A stretch of 11,189 nt of DNA from a candidate division WOR-1 bacterium RIFOXYB2_FULL_48_7 (lineage in GTDB: Bacteria > Margulisbacteria > WOR-1 > O2-12-FULL-45-9 > XYB2-FULL-48-7), in assembly GCA_001771615.1 (NCBI GenBank), contig MEUF01000024.1:1-11189 (forward strand). Direction: 5' to 3'. Below the pieces are notes generated by a model. That model did no database searches, had not been told where the DNA came from, and saw only the letters and a list, made by a program, of their open reading frames with translations. A program made the position numbers and the translations under genes. Shown in pieces: positions 6,846-11,189 of this stretch (within the stretch, counting starts at the first letter, position 1; every line of letters begins with the position of its first letter).

Positions 6846-9158
6846 ATGGTTTGTACACCTGTCCCTTCCGCGGCCGCTCCGCGCCTTGATCGATTAGGGC
6901 TCATGCGGCAGCATGGATTAGATAAATTTCTAGCCCGAGGTTGTTGGGTTAATTCTTATCGCACCCGAACCCCGGCCGCTTTTGCCGCCTGGCTGACTTC
7001 GACAACCGCCTCAATAGCCCTTGTCCGTCCGGCTTTGCAAAGCTTGGGAATTATCTCAGCTGAACGACAAGATGATATTATTACCCAACTAATAAAATCT
7101 AATTTAATGTGTGGAGCTTTTGTGGCAAATTTCCGGGTTGTCACCGGATTGGCGGTACATTTGGGAGGAGGGGCAGTTGATTTTGTCAGGGAGGCGACTA
7201 CCACTGGGAGTGAGCGGGAAAACCGGCAACTAATGATCAGGATGTTGAGCCAGTATCCCAACCAAAGGGGCTTAAGAAGTTTTGCTCAACAGCTCCACCA
7301 ATTAAAAAGGGATGGGTTACGTCTGTTCGATGGAGCGGTGACCAAAACGGCTGATCTATTGCTGGTCCCTGATGATACTTTTGTCGAACGTTATCAAAGG
7401 TTTAGCCGTCTAGTCGTGGTGGTTGAGGGAAAAGCTGTCAGGCCGACCAGAACTAGGGAAGGGGCAATTATGGCGGCGGCCCAAATCAGCGAAACAACAG
7501 CACGAGAAAAAGCGGTTGAAATTGTTCGCTTAGGGGGGACGCAGCAGCTATTTGATTATAACCCCGGTTTACTCCTCTTACCTAAAGCCCAGCTATTTGG
7601 CATGAACCGGCTGGGCATTGCCATGTTTAGGCAAGCGGTTAGTTTGGCGGCTGAAGAAAAATTTCCACTGGCTTTTGATCACCTGGGCAGGGCTGAACAG
7701 TTGTTGAGCGGGACCAGGCATGGCGCCTATAACGAGCGAGCAACGGATAAGGCCAGGAACATTATCGCTGCCTTGGCAAAAGCGGTTGAATTATTGGCCC
7801 AAGATAACCCGCCGCTGGATGAAATTATCGCGTCACTATCAAAAGCCTATCTGGAAGGTGTTAATTTTAACGCGGTCGGTTATGTACATTCTGAACATGA
7901 AATGGTCTTGAGCCTGCTGGTGCAAATAAAACAATTATTGGGCGGATTGATTATCGCCAGATATTATCAAATTGCAGGAGACAACGAACGATTTCAAAAA
8001 AGCTATATTGCTTTATCTAGAGTGGGGGAACCGGGAACTTTGAGCCGGCTTTCCCGGGCTAAGCGGGTCCACGAAGCTTTGTTGGCCTTGGTGGAAATCA
8101 GGCAAGCACAGATGTTGACCGGGGTGTATGAACGGCTGGAAAAATATTTTTCCGGGCAAGAGAGACTACTTAATTTGCTGGTTGCCGCCAGTTTTGACCC
8201 GGCAGTGACAATCTATCAATCCCAGGCCGATCTATCGATAATGAATGAGATTGGCGAACGAGTATTGCGCGAGCTCAATGAACGGGAGGGCTTGGTTGTT
8301 CAGCGCTACGATGATTTACGAAATAATTACCGGCCGATCGTCTTGGCGTTGGTTGCCCTTGTTTTTTCTGTGGCCCAACGGCCAGCGCCAAATGAGGCTT
8401 ACTTTGTTAACCCTTTAACGGTGGCCGAAGAGATTGCCAAACAAGAATTAATGGAAAGAAGAGGCGAGGCAATAATTGACCAAATTGCATTTTTACGCGA
8501 TCTGAATTCTGGTGGCCTGCTGCCAGTTGCCAGAAATTGTGCTTATACCAGGGTAGTCAAACCATATAACGAGGCGTTGTCGACTTTTCAGGCGGTTGAA
8601 GCGGTGTTACTTGAACGCCTGGCTTATCATAGCCGGACGTGTGTTGGATATGATTGGACCGACCCGGCAGGCCTGGCCATTCGTTGCCTAAAGACCAGGG
8701 AAACCGGGAAGAAATATGAAGAGCAACTTCAAATAATTTCTAATAGAAAGGTTAAAGCCTGCATAAAAAATCTTGGCCAGGCGATTTCTGCCATGGAAAA
8801 TAAAAAATATAAACAAGCCATGGATTTTTACCTGAAAAGCCGGCCGGATGAAAAAGTTTTAACTGAACTGGGCTGGGAAAGAGCTTATGAATTACGGCAT
8901 TTGCGCTATCTTTTTGGCAATTTGCTGGCAGGCAGCATTTTGCTTAAATTAAAACCTCAAGATGAGGCCGAGAGGCTCTCCAGGCAGGAAAAAGCCAGAA
9001 GACATTTTTATTCAGCCTGGCAAGTAGCCGTAATGCCAGCGGCCAATAGGGAAATTGTCCGCAAGCATTTGACAGAGCTTGATGTGAAGCGCCCGGCTAA
9101 CAGTGAACTGCGTTGGCAGTGGATTGAACAATCTTTGACTCTGGCTATAATCGGTTAG
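6846..9158 (+). CDS. Helical hypothetical protein, 770 residues, third gene of operon
   Basis: I do not recognise a named family. The protein is long and mostly helical without a signal peptide. It is rich in Arg, Leu and Ala, and has scattered Cys residues but no metal-binding cluster that I can see. A TPR-like hairpin appears near the C-terminus (about 645-665, AISAMENKKYKQAMDFYLKS), with other possible helical pairs at about 255-290 and 375-440. A hydrophobic stretch at about 496-511 (PIVLALVALVFSVAQ) is short and framed by Arg/Asn, so more likely buried than membrane-spanning. The start at ATG 6846, five bases after the previous stop, has no ribosome-binding site, so coupling to the upstream gene is likely. 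ATG 6903 (Met20) is an alternative, with AGGG only three bases before it. Position and spacing make it the last gene of the operon. Function unknown. Confidence 0.88.
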   Translation: MVCTPVPSAAAPRLDRLGLMRQHGLDKFLARGCWVNSYRTRTPAAFAAWLTSTTASIALVRPALQSLGIISAERQDDIITQLIKSNLMCGAFVANFRVVTGLAVHLGGGAVDFVREATTTGSERENRQLMIRMLSQYPNQRGLRSFAQQLHQLKRDGLRLFDGAVTKTADLLLVPDDTFVERYQRFSRLVVVVEGKAVRPTRTREGAIMAAAQISETTAREKAVEIVRLGGTQQLFDYNPGLLLLPKAQLFGMNRLGIAMFRQAVSLAAEEKFPLAFDHLGRAEQLLSGTRHGAYNERATDKARNIIAALAKAVELLAQDNPPLDEIIASLSKAYLEGVNFNAVGYVHSEHEMVLSLLVQIKQLLGGLIIARYYQIAGDNERFQKSYIALSRVGEPGTLSRLSRAKRVHEALLALVEIRQAQMLTGVYERLEKYFSGQERLLNLLVAASFDPAVTIYQSQADLSIMNEIGERVLRELNEREGLVVQRYDDLRNNYRPIVLALVALVFSVAQRPAPNEAYFVNPLTVAEEIAKQELMERRGEAIIDQIAFLRDLNSGGLLPVARNCAYTRVVKPYNEALSTFQAVEAVLLERLAYHSRTCVGYDWTDPAGLAIRCLKTRETGKKYEEQLQIISNRKVKACIKNLGQAISAMENKKYKQAMDFYLKSRPDEKVLTELGWERAYELRHLRYLFGNLLAGSILLKLKPQDEAERLSRQEKARRHFYSAWQVAVMPAANREIVRKHLTELDVKRPANSELRWQWIEQSLTLAIIG

Positions 9159-9164
9159 CGCTGA

Positions 9165-9174
9165 ACTGATCAGT
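9165..9174. other. Short palindrome at the convergent gene junction
   Basis: ACTGATCAGT is a perfect 10-base palindrome in the 11-base gap between two convergent stops, reaching into the last codons of the minus-strand gene. Outer TAGC (9156-9159) and GCTA (9176-9179) could add pairs with an uneven interior loop. No T run follows on either strand, so it is not a convincing intrinsic terminator. No better terminator is visible between the two units. Confidence 0.25.
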
Positions 9175-9826
9175 GGCTATCTATATAATCCCGTAAATTG
9201 ACCACTTGAGTAAAGGTGTCCCCGCCGTCGGTGCTTTTATAAATGCAATAATGGCGGCTGGCGACATAAACAATGTTTGGGTCTGAAGGCGCGAAAACGA
9301 TCTTTTCGATCACCGCTTCGGCTGTCAAGACGGTTATTGCTGTGCTGTCTGTCTGTTTTTGTAAACGGTTATTATTCACTACCAGGATGACTTCTGAACT
9401 TATGGGGGAAACAGCCAGCGGGCCGGACGGCCGCGCTCCGTTGCTGTGAAAGCTTGACCAGGTAAGGCCGCCATCTGTCGATTTTTGTGTCGGGAGGATA
9501 TAAGAGGCGATCAGGTAAATAATATTGATATCCTGTGGGGCAATTCCAAAATAATTATATTCCCAGGTGCCGGGGGTGGTGATTTTTGACCAGCTTGCTC
9601 CCCCATCAAGACTCTTGATGAGCCCGACCGCTTCTCCGGTAGGGGCCGGCAAGCCAAGGGTATAAACAACACTATCGTTTAAAGAGGCAATTTGCCAGAA
9701 TTTGTTAATTTTATCCGGCGAAGGGATAGGGGAGACGGGCCAGTTTGTTCCGCCGTCTGTGCTGACAAAAAAATCACTAAAGTAGTACGAACTATCCCCC
9801 CCCTCGAGTAGAAAATCCAGCCCCAT
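9170..9826 (-). CDS. Asp-box repeat lipoprotein, C-terminal part separated by a frameshift
   Basis: This is the downstream continuation of the lipoprotein that starts at 10361, lying in a different frame. It carries four of the six Asp-boxes: STDGGTNW, SLDGGASW, STDGGLTW and STDGGDTF (the last with Phe for Trp), at residues 22-29, 72-79, 116-123 and 198-205 of this frame. Typical blade-like text precedes them, such as DPNIVYVAS then IYKSTDGG. The open frame can begin at ATG 9826, but its first ten residues are merely the out-of-frame reading of the upstream part, there is no ribosome-binding site, and it has no signal peptide. It is therefore unlikely to be made alone. True continuation begins after the G8 tract at 9796-9803, with the residues DSSYYFSDFF. 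Asp-box families fold as beta-propellers in exported sialidase-, sortilin- or photosynthesis-assembly-like proteins; the substrate here is unknown. Confidence 0.7.
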   Translation of the reverse strand: MGLDFLLEGGDSSYYFSDFFVSTDGGTNWPVSPIPSPDKINKFWQIASLNDSVVYTLGLPAPTGEAVGLIKSLDGGASWSKITTPGTWEYNYFGIAPQDINIIYLIASYILPTQKSTDGGLTWSSFHSNGARPSGPLAVSPISSEVILVVNNNRLQKQTDSTAITVLTAEAVIEKIVFAPSDPNIVYVASRHYCIYKSTDGGDTFTQVVNLRDYIDSH

Positions 9827-10361
9827 TGCTGGTAAATATTTTGGCCGATATTTGGGGGTCGGTGGCTACCGAATGGAAGGCACTGTTGCCAGCCCCGAGA
9901 AAAATCCTTTCCCAGCGGGCGCCACCGTCACTGGTTTTGTATAAGCCGCCGGTCGTTTTTGTCGAGTCGCCGTTATCCGGCCCCGAGGTTGCAGCCGCGT
10001 AGACAATTTGGTCGTTGAGGGGATCCAGGCTAATGTCATATATTTCCGGATAAGCTAAATTGTGCGTATCATAATAAAGGCCGGTCCTGACCCATTGCCA
10101 GCTGACCCCTTCATCGGTACTTTTGAAAATGCCATTTCCTTCGGTCCCGACATAAACCAGTTTGGGGTCATTCTTGGCTACGGCCAACGACCGGAATGTC
10201 TGGTCGTCATCATTGCCCCCCTCACCACGGTTGGGCCCTTTAATTACCCCTTCATTACTGACATCGGGCGTGCTGGAATTTGAAGCGCAGCCGGAAAACA
10301 GGCAGAAAAAGAGGCAGCCAAGAGCAAGCAAGAGGAACAGGTATTTAATGTTTTTCGTCAT
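9792..10361 (-). CDS. Asp-box (BNR/sortilin-like) lipoprotein, N-terminal part, truncated at a G8 tract
   Basis: An exported lipoprotein. MTKNIK is followed by a hydrophobic core (residues 7-22) and the lipobox FSGC with Cys25 as the lipidated residue; a Ser/Asn/Gly-rich spacer follows to about residue 52. Two Asp-boxes, STDEGVSW (81-88) and TSDGGARW (143-150), follow blade-like text such as DPKLVYVGTEGNGIFK. As sequenced, the frame stops at residue 189 directly after a run of eight G on this strand, and four more Asp-boxes lie beyond in another frame. Removing one G joins both into one 396-residue frame. The open frame extends upstream to 10496 inside dapL, but the signal peptide fixes the start at 10361. 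Its ATG overlaps the dapL stop as ATGA, implying translational coupling. It probably sits at the cell surface. The frameshift may be a sequencing error, a phase-variable state or true decay. Confidence 0.78.
   Translation of the reverse strand: MTKNIKYLFLLLALGCLFFCLFSGCASNSSTPDVSNEGVIKGPNRGEGGNDDDQTFRSLAVAKNDPKLVYVGTEGNGIFKSTDEGVSWQWVRTGLYYDTHNLAYPEIYDISLDPLNDQIVYAAATSGPDNGDSTKTTGGLYKTSDGGARWERIFLGAGNSAFHSVATDPQISAKIFTSNGAGFSTRGGG
9796..9803 (-). repeat. G8 homopolymer at the lipoprotein frameshift
   Basis: Eight consecutive C on the plus strand (G8 in the sense of the gene) lie exactly where the lipoprotein changes frame. The current reading is CGA GGG GGG GGA TAG. With seven G it becomes CGA GGG GGG GAT AGT and reads straight into the remaining four Asp-boxes. 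Start to stop is 1192 bases, and 1191 is divisible by three, which confirms that a one-base loss restores the whole frame. Confidence 0.9.
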
Positions 10362-11189
10362 GAAAAAAGAATGTTCTGTTCTTTCATCCGTTGGACCGCG
10401 GCCAGGATCCTTTCTTTGGGGATGGTAATGGCAAAACGGACATAGCCTTCGCCGGAAGGGCCATAGCCGCTGCCGGGGACAATTAAAATGCCGCATTTAT
10501 CTAACAACTTTTCCGCGAATGAAGCGGATGTTTCGCCATTTGGTACGGGCACCCAGAGATAGAAAGTGGCTTGCGGCCGGGGCAATTGCCAGCCGAGCGA
10601 ATTAAGCCCCGCGACTAAAGTATAAGCCCGTTCTTCGAAAACCTTATTATTTTTGGCCACACAATCTTGTGGCGCAGTTAGGGCGGTAATTCCGGCGAAC
10701 TGGATGGCTTTGAATGCCCCACTGTCGATATTGGACTTGATTGTTGCCAACGCCTGGATCGCTTCGCGGTTGCCAGCCGCCAGGCCGATCCGCCAGCCGG
10801 TCATATTATAAGTCTTGGAAAGAGAGTGGAATTCGATAGTGACATCTTTGGCCCCGGGAACTTCGAGTACGCTGTGGGGTTGATACCCACCATAACCCAT
10901 TTCAGAATAAGCCAAGTCGGAAACCAGCAGGAGGTCGTGTTGTTTGGCAAATTTAACGCACTTTTCAAAAAACGACAGCCCGGCTACGGCTCCTGTCGGG
11001 TTGTTTGGATAATTGATAAACAATAGTTTGGCTTTCTGCAAAATTTCAGCCGGGATTTTGTCTAATTCCGGGAGGAAGTCATTCTTAGCTGTTAATGGGA
11101 GCAGATATGGTTCCCCGCCAGCCAGGGTGGTGCAAATTTTATAGACAGGGTAAGAAGGATCGGGGACAAGGGCGACATCTCCCGGATCG
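10358..11189 (-). CDS. dapL: LL-diaminopimelate aminotransferase, C-terminal part (runs off right edge)
   Basis: A fold-type I pyridoxal-phosphate aminotransferase that converts tetrahydrodipicolinate directly to LL-diaminopimelate, using glutamate as amino donor, for lysine and peptidoglycan synthesis. The frame is open to the edge; 276 complete residues are present of a usual 380-410. Visible motifs are DPGDVALVPDPSYPVY near the edge, INYPNNPTGAV with the cofactor-site Asn, SDLAYSEM with the Asp and Tyr that contact the cofactor, and HSLSKTYNMTGWRIG with the Schiff-base Lys. PQDCVAKNNKVFEER and GEGYVRFAIT, with the substrate-carboxylate Arg, follow. GGEPY, EFHSLSKTYNMTGWRIG and the TGPQDC-like stretch match DapL better than generic aspartate aminotransferases, although that superfamily is the alternative. 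The TGA stop overlaps the ATG of the downstream lipoprotein, so the two share a message. Confidence 0.9.
   Translation of the reverse strand, partial: DPGDVALVPDPSYPVYKICTTLAGGEPYLLPLTAKNDFLPELDKIPAEILQKAKLLFINYPNNPTGAVAGLSFFEKCVKFAKQHDLLLVSDLAYSEMGYGGYQPHSVLEVPGAKDVTIEFHSLSKTYNMTGWRIGLAAGNREAIQALATIKSNIDSGAFKAIQFAGITALTAPQDCVAKNNKVFEERAYTLVAGLNSLGWQLPRPQATFYLWVPVPNGETSASFAEKLLDKCGILIVPGSGYGPSGEGYVRFAITIPKERILAAVQRMKEQNILFS

Noticed and set aside
8332..8380. Possible transmembrane helix in the 770-residue protein
   Set aside because: The hydrophobic stretch is only about 16 residues and isolated in an otherwise soluble helical protein, so a buried helix is more likely.
9156..9179. Bidirectional intrinsic terminator at the convergent junction
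   Set aside because: The perfect stem is only five base pairs and no T run follows on either strand, so it is kept only as a low-confidence palindrome.
9792..9826. Programmed ribosomal frameshift at the G8 tract
   Set aside because: It would need a +1 shift on G codons with no slow codon or stimulatory structure that I can recognise. Tract-length variation or sequence error is simpler.
10062..10428. Two plus-strand open frames opposite the lipoprotein
   Set aside because: The opposite strand has a signal peptide, lipobox and Asp-boxes. These frames show no such features.

Overview
The window comes from a bacterial chromosome of medium GC content, roughly half G+C by eye, with dense gene packing and the standard code (TGA ends genes, TGG encodes Trp). 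Ordinary amino-acid biosynthesis genes flank a block of large, unrecognised, helix-rich proteins. I see no tRNA, rRNA, CRISPR array, transposase or integrase. The diaminopimelate aminotransferase route to lysine and the weak or absent ribosome-binding sites at several starts would suit a lineage outside the classical Proteobacteria. An uncultured candidate phylum such as Margulisbacteria/WOR-1 is a guess, because nothing here fixes the taxon.

Layout. (1) 1-628, minus: the N-terminal 209 residues of acetolactate synthase large subunit (ilvB), cut by the left edge. (2) 669-1274, minus: a 201-residue orphan protein just upstream of ilvB on the same strand. (3) 1311-9158, plus: three tightly packed genes, divergent from gene 2 across a 36-base gap, encoding 1010-, 834- and 770-residue proteins with no signal peptides. 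The first two have tetratricopeptide-like (TPR-like) helical hairpins; the second also has two Pro-rich linkers and two coiled coils. (4) 9170-10361, minus: an Asp-box (BNR/sortilin-like) repeat lipoprotein split into two frames exactly at a run of eight G; one G fewer gives a single 396-residue frame. (5) 10358-11189, minus: the C-terminal 276 residues of LL-diaminopimelate aminotransferase (dapL), cut by the right edge and overlapping the lipoprotein start by ATGA.

How they may work together. The three large plus-strand genes look like one transcription unit: genes 1 and 2 overlap by 8 bases, and genes 2 and 3 are 5 bases apart. They probably make one cytoplasmic assembly built from helical repeats, but no catalytic motif is visible and no function can be assigned. 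The dapL-lipoprotein pair is a separate, probably translationally coupled unit. The most checkable oddities are the G8 tract (possible phase variation or assembly error), a perfect 14-base palindrome centred on the first start codon of the large operon, and an extended -10 box before ilvB placed as for a leaderless message.
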